Shown here piece after piece: positions 35,040 through 47,335 of a stretch of 64,000 nt of DNA (position 1 is its first letter; each line of letters starts with the position of its first letter). The translations under genes were made by a program, and so were the position numbers. This stretch comes from Salvator merianae (Eukaryota; Chordata; Lepidosauria; Squamata; Teiidae): positions 135,329,598 through 135,393,597 of the forward strand of contig QVOM02000034.1 of assembly GCA_003586115.2 (NCBI GenBank). Reading direction: 5' to 3'. The notes beneath the pieces are model-generated. The model saw only the letters and a list, made by a program, of their open reading frames with translations. It was not told the DNA's origin and did no database searches.

Positions 35040-36100
35040 CTTTGCAGAAAAGACACAGTAATGGAGATTTGAATAAAAGGGCCTACCCACCTGCTTCCCA
35101 CTTTCTCCTCTTCCACCAAAAGTGTCTGCTCAGAACATGTCCAACACTAAATTCTTTAGGACTTAGATATTTAGATTCCTAGCAGCCATCATGTCATCCA
35201 GAAGGGTATCTGAACTAGCAGCTTTGTCAGTGAACCCTGACATCTGCTTCTTTGAGCCAGAGACTGTCACTCTCTGCACCAACCCCTCTTTTAGACCAAA
35301 GGTTCTTTCCCAGTTCCACATTGACCAGTGGTATGCTTTCCTTCTTTTTTACTCGAGGCTAAAGTACAGATTGCAGAAGTAATGGCTCTCCTTGATGTCA
35401 GAAGGCCTCTGAGGATGTGTATTAAGCACACCTCAGATTTTTGCAAGTCAGAAGTGCTCATTGTTTTTTTTTCCACCCAACCAAACTTGAGTAGAGAACT
35501 TCTGCCAGGGTCATCACTGAGTGGACTGGGGCCTGCATCTCCTTGGCCTACTGCTGCCACCCCTAGGATCTTATGCCCATTTTACCTGAGCCAGTCCCTC
35601 TTCTGCAGCTTTTTCTGCAAATTCATCCATCCAGGGAATCTGCAGAACAGCTACATGGAAGCAGGTTGGTGCTTCAACAGGTTGTGACTCAACTTTTTAG
35701 TCTTCCTTCCCACTTGGGGACTGGTGCTGTTTAGTTTTGGACCATCCTCCTGTAATGTGAGGCCTCCAATGCTGAGTTGGCTGAGTAGTTTTTCTCAATG
35801 GACTTGTTCTGGAGGCCCCCCATAGCCTCCATTCTAGAAGACTTGGGTTGTTATGTCAGATATTTCTCCCGTGACTTTTGATCTGCTTAAGCAACTCTCA
35901 TTTGGTTTCAGGTCCTTCCACCTCACATTCCTTGAAACTGGGGAGCAAGTGGGCAGACCCTTCTGTTTAATTCTCTATTTCTAAGGCTCCTCTACCAAGA
36001 ACCTACAGTGGGGGGAGGAAGAACCTCCTGTTACCTGAGGCTTCCATCAGCACAAGTCCATCAAGAAACACAGTTCATGATAAGTTGGTGGACCAACCCA
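35040..36100 (+). mobile_element. DIRS-type tyrosine recombinase relic
   Basis: The frame 35191-35382 reads SSRRVSELAALSV...F.PKVLSQFHIDQ. This is the N-terminal part of the tyrosine recombinase of DIRS-like retrotransposons ('ARRVSEL.ALS', 'PSF.PKV...FH'). A shifted frame, 35388-35470, continues with LDVRRPLRMCIKHTSDFCKSE, the following recombinase segment containing the 'LDVRRAL..Y' pattern. Near 35645 an ATW-containing phrase matches the 'AATW' tail motif. Frameshifts and stops make it inactive. These elements integrate with a recombinase rather than a DDE integrase. The ends were not resolved. Confidence 0.75.
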
Positions 36101-37599
36101 TTTGAAAGTGGTGCATGTGCTGCTACTCAGTTTCTGTTACCACTGCTGAGTAACACAGGAAACCATTCCTAAGATGCTGTGGATTTGGGCTGTGATTTTG
36201 CTTGCTGTGATCCTGTTTCCCCTAAGTTGTATTACTCCCCACTGCTACCATAACTGTGATTTTCCTCCCGGTGGGAACACATTTTCCCTGATGCGTCTAT
36301 CTGCTCACAATAGCAACAATCAGGTGCTCAGGTACTGATTATAGGTGGAGGAAATGTTTTCTTCCACCAACATTCATTTTAGTGCCAATCTGTTTGGACT
36401 TAGAGTCTTCAAAATTAGAAAGAAGCTGGTCTCTAAGTGTTTGTCCTCTCAATCACAGAGTATAGAGAACATGAAGGGTATCTTTTCTAACACATTGTCC
36501 TTGTAAAAGAGGAGAAGCTAGTACTTTATGTTTTTTAACTTTATGGAATTAAATATAGGATAATTATACAGTATTTGCATTAAGATGTGGTTACATAATA
36601 TCCTCCCACTGTTCTCACATACTAGAATATTCTTAGGTTTAGGCAATCTGCCTTGGTGCTTCAAAAACAGAGTTTTAAAAGTTTGTTATGACCATCCTTC
36701 TAAAATTAATATACATTATACTTAACTACCTGTGTTTCTTTCACCTTGTACTGTGGTGGGATGCATTATGTCTTGATTATTTTTCTTTATTGTTTTACAT
36801 TCCTTCTTTGCTTATAGTTTGTCCCACTAAGTATGGAAGTAATTAGTCTTGTGTCTTTAAGAGGATGAACTGCAGAGAACATTCAAGTAACTTTAAGCTT
36901 AATCCATATAAGACATGGGAGTTAGAGTTCAGCTTTAAAGCTCACTTTTTACTTGATCCTCTACTTAACATACTGAAAGGTCATCATTATATGGGGCTGC
37001 ATTTTGTATGACTTTTTTATTCAAATAAGTTTCAAGTATATGAACGTTTAAGCAAAAAAATAACTGAAGAAATGGAACTGTAACCCAGTAACATATTTTG
37101 ATACTATGATCAGGCTATTCAGTAGTAGGATTGTGGCTTCAATAGGAGAATCAGCTGAGCTTTCGGTTTTGTCCTGAGTTACAATGGTTGATTAATCACA
37201 AGGCCACTGGAGTAGATATCCTTTCATAATACAGTCCAGAAAAAGAGGTTTGTTCAGACAGCATAGTTTTGATATGTAGTCATTGGATTAAATCATTAGT
37301 AAATTTGTTTACTGTTTATAAGCAATTAGAAATTCAACATTTGGATCTGGGCCAAGTAAAATAGAGGCTGAGGTTCATATTATGGTTGCAGGCTTTTTAT
37401 TTTTTAAAAAACAATGATAGTTTGCCCCAGACATGGATAGTAAGAGTTCTTAATTCCTTTGGAGCACCTATGAGCTTCTGTGTTCACAAAGTATAAGCCA
37501 ATAAAGCTGTACCCTATTTAGATGTTGTTGTAAAGTCTGATTTTTTTGTTTTTGTTTTTTAAAAGTAATGGTAAATGTTGGGGACATACAGTATAATTT

Positions 37600-39130
37600 A
37601 TTGGAACTGCCTTTAACTGACCCATGTTAAGAACCCTGATGGGGGTTAAGGGGTCAGATATTTAGATCCAGAGGGATGCATGGATGGGTGGGGGCATTTA
37701 ATTCTTTCTATGCCTGTATGTTGCTTCCTTATAGCCCATTTCTCAGTTTGAGAAGCAGTCATGATGGTCAAGTGTTCTTTAGAGTATAATCTTGAGTGGA
37801 TATTGTCTTTCTAGTTTCTAATATTTTTTACTGCTAAAAGCATATACATATACAGAGTTTTATTTCTACTTTCTTTGTTTTTATCCCTATGAATTTGAAA
37901 TACAATTCCCAGGTCAAGTCAGTCTCTCTCTGAAGCATCTGCTCTATGTTCTGTTCAATATTGCTCCAGAGTTGTTGAAGTTTTGTAACATTGTAATAAG
38001 TTCCAATTGCGCTACATCCATGCCAAAGCTTTGAGGACTTGGGTTTTTTTTTTACTCTTTATGAGAGGAGAATTGGTGTATGGTACCATCTGTAGAGAAA
38101 CTTCATGTTGTTTTGTTTTATTTTAGCTTTTGAGTTTTTGTTCTCCTGATGTTTGAGGGAGATGAGTCTGGCCCACTTAGCTTTTGTGACTAGGTCAGTC
38201 TTCCCTGGCTTCATAATACCATAGGGAGCTTTTATGAAGCATTCCGATAAGAATGCTGTATAATGTGGCTACTTGTTCTCTTGTTACTTTTCTGAACTTA
38301 TCTAACTGGATTTCAAATTCTTACTTTTGGTGTTTGCCTGTTTCAATTCATTAGAAGTAAAATACTCGTATAAAGCTCTGACTTTTAGCCAGTATGCATT
38401 TGCAGGCATTAGCATTGCTTGTAATTCTATTTTTCTCGTTTGGTTGTTTTCTGTATAGGAGTCTTTCAAGTGTATCATATTAGTGTCTGCTAGTTTATGC
38501 CATTCTCATTTATTCAGTATTATGTTTCCTCTTGACTGTTTAGTGGTATTAACTGGGATGGAGAAGGGAAAAGCTGACACTCCATTTGCTCAGGCTGTGA
38601 GATGAAGGAATTTTTGCTGATTATTATATGGGGAATAAAGTGATGCCAAAGTGAGTTTATAAGCACATATCACCATTTGGAATCTTCTTTTTTTGTACTT
38701 TCTAGATTGAAGGAGATATTGGGAGGAATAATTATTGACATCCTTCTTGATTTCCAAGTGCCTGATGATGAGAATTTTTTTCAAAATACAGGTGTTGGAG
38801 TAATTGTTCTGCTGAACATGTGTGACTTTTTCATATCTTGTCTCATTTTCTTGTGTTTTCTTGTTTTATTTAGCCCCTTACATTCAGTGACAATAATTTG
38901 AAATTGGTCGTTTTATTATTTGGTAGAGTTTTGGTAAGACATTGTCCAGATTCAGTAACTGCCCTGGAAAGTATTGCAAGATATAAAATTGCACTGATAG
39001 ATAATTTAGTTTGTTTAATTGTTTTGGTTAGTATGAGTTTAATCAATAATAACTCCCCTCCCCAGTTAACTAACAACATTTCAACACAGGGAGGACAGTT
39101 CCCAATGAAACACCAGGAGCCCATGAACTT
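37600..39130 (-). mobile_element. L1 LINE relic, internally deleted, minus strand
   Basis: Three ORF2 regions are visible on the minus strand. Near 38870-38900 FKLLSLNVRGLN is the start of the L1 endonuclease. 38600-38660 gives LTLASLYSPYNNQQKF, the endonuclease 'ASLYAPN' region. Around 38000-38130, NMKFLYRWYHTP then YYNVTKLQQLWSNIE corresponds to the C-terminal HMWW region. The whole reverse transcriptase core is missing between them, so it is an internally deleted, frameshifted copy. The 84-codon frame 38870-39124 covers the ORF1/ORF2 junction. Confidence 0.8.
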
Positions 39131-39307
39131 TAGTGTAATTGCTTTGTGGTCTCATTCCTATTATTATTCTTTTTGTTTATTGTGTGTGGTTTCCTCTCCC
39201 CCATGAATATTTTATGTAAAGCATTATGCTTACTATGATTAGAAATGACTCCTGTAACCTGCATATTAGATCACAGAACAAAATAGTTTTTTATAAAAGG
39301 TATATAA

Positions 39308-39855
39308 ATTAGGGATGTACCAAACTGCAATTCATTGAAGCATGAACTGCAGTAGAGGCTCAGGACTGTCAGGTGCTTTACTTGGCAGTCCTGGCTCTGT
39401 TTGTTACCTTTACCTGATGCCTGAGGAGTCCCAGTAGTGTGGAGAACTTACTTGTTTTCCAAAAACATGATTACTGCCATTATAGCTCCCTCTGTGGGTG
39501 GCGCTACATTGTGCATTAGTGCACAAGCAAGCAGCATCATTGCACATGCGCAGATGGACACTGAGGCTCTCTGTGCGTGTGCAGTGTCATCTGCATCCCT
39601 AGTGGCCATAGTGTCGGGTAAATGGGGATCTGAACTAGCAGCTTTGTTAGTGAGCTCTGTGCTCCGCTACTTTGAGCCAGAGGAAGCTATAATGGTGGCA
39701 ACCACATGTTGGGAAACAGGTTCTCTATACTGCTGGACTCCTTGAGAGTAAGGTAAGGGTACTGAAAAGGACCAGAATTGTCAGGTGAAGCATCAGATAG
39801 TTCCAGGCCTCTACAGTTTATGGATCAACAAACTGCAGTTCAGCACATCCCTAAT
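39308..39855. mobile_element. TIR-bounded element carrying a DIRS-like segment
   Basis: The left 39308-39381 and right 39782-39855 are imperfect inverted repeats about 74 bp long, beginning attagggatgt and ending acatccctaat. Inside, 39619-39683 is closely similar at the nucleotide level to the DIRS recombinase relic at 35205-35262 (shared 'tctgaactagcagctttgt' and 'ctactttgagccagag'). The element therefore probably derives from, or captured, DIRS sequence. No target duplication was found. Confidence 0.6.
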
Positions 39856-39904
39856 GTCGGTTGGAGGCAAGAATTGAAACAATCGACTTCTGTATACATG
39901 TATG

Positions 39905-40140
39905 AATATTTCTTTATTTTTTTTCCCTTTCCCGCCTTTTGTACATGTAGTATATCTCCTCCTCCTCCTCTCCCTTTTCCTCCTTCCCTCCCCTTCTGTC
40001 CCTATACACCCTATCTACTTTTTCCCCTCCCCATCTCAGTTATATAATGGTCTAGTTGATTTTTACTGTTTCCCCTTCACTTTCTTGTCTTCCCCTTCCT
40101 CTCTTCCCTTATTGCCTAATTTTATCTTGTTTCTTACCCT
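39905..40140. repeat. Pyrimidine-rich tract
   Basis: About 230 bp on the + strand is dominated by C and T (tccttccctccccttctgtc and similar). Open frames here are compositional. Confidence 0.7.
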
Positions 40141-41771
40141 TAGTAATACTTAATTCTTATTAATATTTAAAGATTACAGATAATAGAACTTAGCTTTTTT
40201 TCTTTCCCTGCTGTCCTTTCTACCCTCTTCATTGACTGCTCTTCCTGCCCCCAAATCCCTTCATGCTTCCTTATGATTCCATCTTGGAAATCCAGTCTGA
40301 AGAGAAAGAACCACAAAATCTTACTCTCAGCAATGGCCTCTCCCTCCTCTAACTGCCACCAAAAAGCTGTGAACCATCTAAGCTGAGGCAAGAAGAGAAG
40401 AGACAGCAGGCTGGAGATCTTTATAGTGATTTTATTATGACCTACCCTAAGGGGGGGAAATATAATTTTTTTTTAAAAAAAATGGGAGAGCATAGGTCTT
40501 AAAGTCAATTGTTAGATCTTGGACAGCAGATACATAAGGTGTCTGTTGGTAGTTGGATGTTGTCTTGTAAGCTGTTTTGTTCTCTCTTTTTAAAAACCCT
40601 ACTTGCTCTCTGGTGTACTCCTTGTCTTCTCAAATTATTCTGATTCTCTGCCTAGATTTCACAGTCCTAGCCCAGGTTTTCTTAGCTAGCGTTCTGTTTT
40701 TCTTGAAGTTACTAGGAATAGGGAAAAGACCCAAAATAAAACTGAAATTGACGAATGCTCAGGGGTTTATTGTTCTAAAGTATGGCATTACATTAGGGTA
40801 GTTTTCAGCTCCATCACTGTAATTGACAGGAAAAGGATTTGCTAGATCATAACTTCATTTCCAGTTAATTGGCATAGCAGAGCAGGAAGGCAGGGAAACA
40901 AACAGAAGAAAGATTGGTATAAACTTGAAATTTGAAACACTAACAAGGGTGGACATCAAGTTTGAAAAAATAACATTTGTTAACACTCTTTTCTTGCTGT
41001 TGTGAGTTGTATCTAAAGTAAAAAACTAGTAATAATGCATATGCTTATACCAAAAGTATATGCAAATCACCTTACTTGATTTTTCAGATTAGCATGCCTT
41101 CCACTTTTTTTTCTTTTGGGTTTCCTTGTTTTTATTTTTGAGGGGATGCCATATGATCCAGCTGTCCCAGTTTCAATAGTACCAAAGGGAAACACGATGA
41201 GGAAGTGATTTGTTGGTTCAGTTCCTCTCACTAATGAGAAAGGGAGTTAACTGAGTGACAGAGCATATGTTCCCCAGTTCAATCCATGAATCTCCAGGTG
41301 AAGCTAAGAAAGAGTCTGTTAAACCCTGCAAAGCTGTTTCAGCTGACATGAACCGACAAATGATCTGATTTAGTATAAGGCTTTGCGGCTGCTTTGCTCT
41401 AAAATAAATTATTTAAGTACCCTTTCTCACCTTTTTTTAAAAATATGGGGAAGACTTTTGTAGACACATCCTTAAAGTCATTTAATATGTTTTTTTTCCC
41501 TTTCTTTTCAAATTCTAGTCTTGTACACTACCTTGGCACCCTTTGGTAGAAGGCAGTAATATATACATACATTCATACATACGATGATGGGGCAGCTTTG
41601 TTTTTAGACAAATTGGTCTTGTCATGTATAGTTTGAGTCTGATGCAACAGCAAAATCCCCAAACAGAATTGGATTCAAGAAGAATATGGAAGATCAAAAT
41701 ACAAAATCAATATGGAATTAATCAGAGTTTGTGTGTGTATTAAAAATTTCAAAAAGTGAGACATAGAATTT

Positions 41772-41900
41772 CTATGTTGGGGTACCACCGAGTCATGGCC
41801 AAGTCCTGATTGACTGCATGGGCACTTCTGTGTAGTTTTCTTGGCAGAGATACAGAAGTGGTTTGCCATTGCCTACTTCTGGGGAGAGGCTAGGGATTGA
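41772..41900. mobile_element. SINE fragment
   Basis: 'gtaccaccgagtcatggcc', 'gcagttttcttggcag'-like and 'gaagtggtttgccattgcct' match the body of the SINE at 50283-50560. The tRNA-like head is cut off after 'aggctagggattgaa'. Confidence 0.6.
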
Positions 41901-44224
41901 ATATATATGCTTTCCAAGCATTTTCTTCTACCACAGCTACAACCATTCCCTGAAGTTTCATATATATATATCTAAAAATGTATTAAAAAAACGAATAAAC
42001 TGTATGTGTGACTGTTTCAGTAATATAACACTGACATATTTAAAATACTAATAGTTTTATAAAATAGACTATTTAAAAAGAGTTTCTCACATCCTGTCAT
42101 TGGAGTAGCCTGTTATTAGCAGTTGCTTTGGCCAGAGCTTCCATCAAATAGGCTTTCCAGTTGTACCAAATAGTAGTTGCCAGGCTTGCTTGGACTAGAC
42201 ATTAGAAACTGACACTGCAAAAGACTAATAAAGTATTTATCCTTATAGGCTTCTGGTCCTCTGTTTTAGGTACTAGAGCAACCCCAGGGGTTATAGGTTA
42301 GAATAAGCCGGTTTTCGATCCATACAACAAAGCCACTTAAAGCCTGCTTGAATTAATGTAGTCATACAGCTTGTGTCTTTCTCAACACAGTTTGTTCCAT
42401 CGCATGTTACAGTACAGCAAACATTCTTGGCAGATGTGTAAGCATCTATATCATAGTTAGGATTACTGCACTGTGATTGTCACAATGAAGTCACTTCATG
42501 GGCTTTTCATGATGCAATGCATGGCAACGGCCCAAGCATAACTTAAAGGGACTGATCATAATATCTCAGCTTACTAAAAATTAATCATACCTGTGTCATA
42601 GTGTTATGATAAGGCAAGCGTGACAGGCATTATAAAGCACATGACACTCAAGTCTATGTCGTTGGGTTCCTTTGAGCCAAGTTTTACTCCTTTTGGCTGT
42701 GAGGGCAAAGGCTTGGCATCGTATCCTATCATTAAATAAGTTTCATACCTTTTTAAAGGATATTTTAGTAATCCCTTTCATCCTGTGCCTTCACCTTGTC
42801 CCTCTGTTTCCATCCAAATTAGAAAAATAGGGTTAATATATATTAGTAATAGAGAGAAATATCCTTTTGAGTTCACCTGTTGATAATTATGTAGTGAGAT
42901 GTTTAGGACCATTTAGATAGTTTGTGACTGAATCTCTTTTCTTAAAAGAGGGTTTTTTTTTTGCTCCTGCTTGCACTAACAGATACATAACTAATACTCA
43001 TTCTGTCTACTGTGGGAAAATAGCACTTTCTCGGACAGATGTGGTGTCTGATGGGAATTTGCATAAGAATACAACTGCATTTCAAAGCTTTGAACTTCAT
43101 TGTTCGAGAAGAGCTTTGATCTGAATATATGTCGTTTAGCACTGGTGACCTGTTTGAAAGTGTATAGTATTTCCATAATCATATCTTCTAAGAGTTAGAT
43201 ATAGATGACTTTTCTTAGGATTTCATGGTAAACTTGGATGCTCACCTTCACCCGAAATTTGACAAGACTTGGAATTATACCAAATATAATGGTTTCTGGA
43301 GTGTTATAAGAAAGTCTTTGTGGATTCTTCCGTACTTAACTAGGACTGATTCCTACTTTGCAGAAACTTTACTTGCAGCCATTTTTCTTTTGTAAGGGTA
43401 ATTGACATGTGCATTGCATGGCATGAGTGCTGGAAGCTGTAAAAAAAAATTAATCCTGAAAATCTGGTTAAAATAGTCTGACTCTCAAGTGGGAATACTG
43501 AGTATCACCTGGACCTTTTAGAAGGAAAGAGGGATGTAAAACATTTGACCACAGTCTGCTTTAAGTTTTAAGTGTGCATGTTTTTAAACACTTTCTTCAT
43601 TAGCATTTTAAAGAGGAGCTCTGCGTGTTCACCAGATAAGTGAAAATGTGTTGCTTCTTCTTAGTGTTGTTGGTTGTCTTTTGGTAGTCATGCAGAAAAA
43701 CAGGATAGGAGTAAAAGAGAACATGCAACCTCAAGTTTTTCTTAACTAAATTCTGACACAACAAGTGTGCTCAGCTGGGTGAAAAGTATTTGGAAAAGGA
43801 TAGAAGGGAGAAAAAATACAGGTGTGGCAGTGTTCAGCACATCTATACAGTTATTTGTTTTATTTTTATTTTCCACATTTCTTTACTGTGTTAAAAACCA
43901 AAACATATCGTTGTCATGGTGATTTAGTCAAACCAAGGTATCCTCTATTTCATTATCTCAGGTTTTTCAACAATAAAGTCACTGAAACAATTGTTAAGGG
44001 TAGAAAAGCAGTAATGACCATAACAGTGATCATATTAGAACTAACAGATTTAATCTTATCAGTTTATAAACCACCTTTCTAAAAATATCTTATAACAGAA
44101 AACAGAAACACAGTGTAATATAAGCAATACAAAATAATACATTGTTAAACAGAAAATACAAAAATGCACATATGATGTGTACACAAAAAGATGCTCATTC
44201 TATGAAAAATATTAAACAGGATGC

Positions 44225-44460
44225 CTGGTCTGTGGTTTGAATTATTAACCTGGCAGCTGTTGATTTATTCAGTTACATCAGAAGGGGAGAGAGAGGACTC
44301 AGGCAGGCAGGAAGCAGGAGTTCTATCCACTGAACCACTTCTAGTCCCCTGTCAGTTGTTAAAACAAGCAGCATCCGTTTACCTGATGGGAGAGAGGACA
44401 AGGACTGGACTCAGGCAGGCAAACCCATTTGTATCCACTGAGCCACTCCTGATTTTGTTT
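44225..44460 (-). repeat. Dimeric tRNA-box-like repeat, minus strand
   Basis: Two units about 107 bp apart contain 'actgaaccacttctag' and 'actgagccactcctga', each preceded by 'ggactcaggcaggca'. The complement reads 'agtggctcagtgg', an A-box-like RNA polymerase III sequence. Two units of the same repeat lie at 59447-59700 on the other strand. Confidence 0.6.
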
Positions 44461-44525
44461 CTGTTCTAGTCACACACTGAGAGTGATTCCACCGTGTCTG
44501 GTATACCAGACCAGCAAGTATATTA

Positions 44526-44943
44526 GGGGCATTTTTTCACTTTCCACTTTGGAATGCTTGGAAGCGAACATTCTAAGGTGGAACAGACTTCGCAGGTGAA
44601 GACAGTCGGTACTGCAAGGTCTTAGAACAGAATGCCAGCAGGACACCAGCATTCACAGTGTAAATGCTGGCATCCTGCTGGCGGTCTAGGCTGTGACAAC
44701 GGCCAGGAAGCTTCTGGCTGCTGCCATGGTGACAGGCAATGCTGAGCAGCTGTGCGCCTGCACCCAGAAGTGGGTGTGAACTCACTGTACTAGGAGCAGT
44801 GCATCTGCTCCCAGTACAGCTGTGGAGCATGGTTTTGTAGTCTGCTCCCGATCACCAGGGGCAGAAGATCATCACTTTGCAGAGGCACTTGACTAGTTGG
44901 CACTTGACTAGAGGCTCACTAGTTTGCAAGTGCGGACAGGCCC
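44526..44943. mobile_element. Harbinger-like MITE (family A), nested
   Basis: About 418 bp from ggggcattttttcacttt to aagtgcggacaggccc, TTA on the left and TTT on the right, so the target duplication is eroded or never exact. Interior blocks match 14142 ('gctgccatggtgacaggca'). Confidence 0.7.
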
Positions 44944-45009
44944 TTTTGCACTCTGGTGCAGTCTAAGGGAGATGGGACTTCCCTAAGACTGCACCACATG
45001 CAGAAAGGG
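44941..45009. mobile_element. Short foldback, family B-like ends
   Basis: A 69-bp inverted repeat: 'ggtgcagtctaaggga' pairs with 'ccctaagactgcacc'. The ends 'cccttttgcact' and 'tgcagaaaggg' resemble family B termini. Confidence 0.65.
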
Positions 45010-47202
45010 AGGCTCCTGGTATGCTTGCTGGTCTGTATACCAGCCAGTGCAGAATTACTCGGAGTCTCAGTACCATATTTCAGAACCAGATCTATGTTGT
45101 TCCTTTAAGAAGCTTATGTTTAAAAAATGAGCTATGACAAAGACAAAATGTTTAACAACACATATAAATTGGCGGTTATAGTGGGCTTTTGGATTTGAGA
45201 TCTACCCCAGGATGGCATATTGTATATGTTTTTCCGTATTCTCCTGAAGGCAAACAGTGAAAATAAATAAATGATTAATTTTTGCATGTGTGGTGCAAAA
45301 TTCATTTCATATACTTTTCTCTATTACATATGAGAGAGTGAAATGAAAGAACTCTTGGGCAGATTTCATTTTAGCAGAGGTACATCCTGTAAGCTTGGCA
45401 TCTTCTCACAAGCATTTCATATCTGGTGCTCGTAAGCAGCATTTACCTTGCCAGAAAAGTTGACTGATACCACTTTTCAGCATTTGTTGACACTGGCTGA
45501 AATATTATTCATGAAATAGGGGGATCACTAAAAACAGTAAAACTGATAATAAGAAAATTAAACGTTTAAGCAATGGCAGATTTCTCACAGAAACTGTATC
45601 TCTGTGTGAGAATAACAAAGTAACCTAGATTCATGTGCTTTCTTGGTCATTCTCAAGAAAATTAAACTCTCCTTGGCAGATGTACGCTAGGCAACCAGTA
45701 GCTTTCAGCTTTTTCTAAAGAGATTTCTTTTTTAAAGAAAAGTATTTGGGAAAGGCAAATATGCTTCTTTCTTGCTATGTTTGCTTAGGAATCAGCAAGT
45801 ACCTGCTGTGTCCTTTCGTGAAGTGTCAGAGAGACAGAAGGCTGCGCAGGACCACGTACTGCCTAGCAACTTGTCAGGTTACTTCTGACAAGTACGATTT
45901 GTTTCATGATTTAATGCTGTTTTTATGGATAGGTGAAAGCTGTTTCTGACAAATAGCACAAAATGTTTTGGATCTTTTTTTATATGACTATCTCAAGCAA
46001 GAAGAGCACGGAGCCTACGAACACTCAAGAGAGCCACAATCCTGTAACTGTTGTTCACGTTGACTGGGTCTGAGGACAGTGGAGAATCCAGCATCACCTA
46101 GACTACAAATTCTCTACCTATTCATTTAGAAGCTTGCACAGTGTTACAAACGTATAAAGATGTGTTTATTGCTTTATGCTTCTTAAAAAAATGCTGCAAA
46201 GTCAGAGAGTTTGATCACACTGGCATAGCACAACATGAACTGAGCTTGAATTTGTGCATCTGTCCTCACTATAGGTGAGCAAAATTGGTTTGGGCTGCAG
46301 TATGTGCTAGAAGGTTGAATGAGCCCTCACCTGACTTCACCTGTGTTGGCATGCATTCCCCTCCCAGTCCTCTAGGGCCTATAAGATAACACTCCATTAA
46401 TGCACAGCATGCAGTGATGTTAGCAAGCTACAGCATAGTCTGTGGAATGGTCAGAGCTTTTCCACACCCACCCCAGCTCGAGAAAGAGCAAAGTCTCTAG
46501 TAAGAGCTATCTGTGCTTTCTGGGGCAGACATGGGAAGCAGGAGAGACCAACAGCTCTGTCCTGTCAGAGTATGATGTGTGGCTTGATAATGTAATTGCA
46601 TGCTATGCAACGATGGGTGTGTGTGTGCAGGTTAACAAAAGTGTACCCCTTAGGAGCTCCTCGCCCTGCCCAGAAACCAGGTAAAAGCTGAGCTCTGTTA
46701 GGAGGCATTTTGTACGCATTTAGTCTGTACCCTTTCTCTCTGCCCTTTGGTCAGCCTCAGGGTTGGAAACTGCTGAACTAATCTTGGCTAGTGAAAGTGA
46801 CTTGACTTAATAACTAATAGTTTGAGGTTAATTTTTCTCTAAATTGATCGTAATCAGCAATAAAATACCATCTGTAGTCTAGACACCCTGAACAATCTGA
46901 GTGAAATAGCAGTTAACGGATGTCAGAATCCTTATCCTAAGTATGTTGGGTGTGGTGCATGGGATTTGAGTTGGTGCTGCAGTTCACAGTCTGCTAAGCT
47001 GTAGATTAGCATTGCTTCACATGGACAGAATATGTCTCCATAGAAACACTGTAATTCCTTTCTCAACTATACACGCTTGCATTAACGTTAAAAGTTCACT
47101 GCTGTTTTCATCAGTTAGTGGTTCAGATATGGGGCGTGTGCATGTTATATCCCATTTTGAATGCAGTATACTTTACTGTTCAATAGTGAGCTACTAAAGC
47201 AA

Positions 47203-47335
47203 CCTTGCCCAACCTGATCCCCTTCTAAATGTTTTTCAGCTACTGCTCGCATCACCCCAGCCTGTATGCCCAGATGTTAGGATGATGGAAGATGTATTTC
47301 AACATCTTGAGGACACTTGGTGGGAAAGTGTATAG
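47203..47335. mobile_element. Old foldback MITE copy
   Basis: Inverted halves include 'ttctaaatgtttttcagc' at the left and 'atttcaacatcttgagg' at the right, around 'gcatcacc' and 'ggatgatgg'. The layout matches a widespread reptile foldback repeat (recalled). Considerable divergence indicates age. Confidence 0.5.

Larger units (their letters stand above)
44477..45064. mobile_element. Outer inverted-repeat element containing nested MITEs
   Basis: Arms of about 43 bp (44477-44520 and 45022-45064) are imperfect inverted copies, sharing 'ctggtatac' and 'accagcaag'. Between them lie a complete family A MITE and a short foldback, so the outer element was probably hit by later insertions. Confidence 0.6.

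Noticed and set aside
38677..38901. Hydrophobic + strand open frame preceded by a pyrimidine-rich acceptor-like site
   Set aside because: It is the antisense of the L1 endonuclease region identified on the minus strand.
45790..45955. Possible internal exon after a good acceptor (tttgcttag), encoding a Cys/Arg-containing stretch
   Set aside because: Open only in a phase that does not follow the candidate exon 2, donor choice ambiguous, no family similarity recognised.
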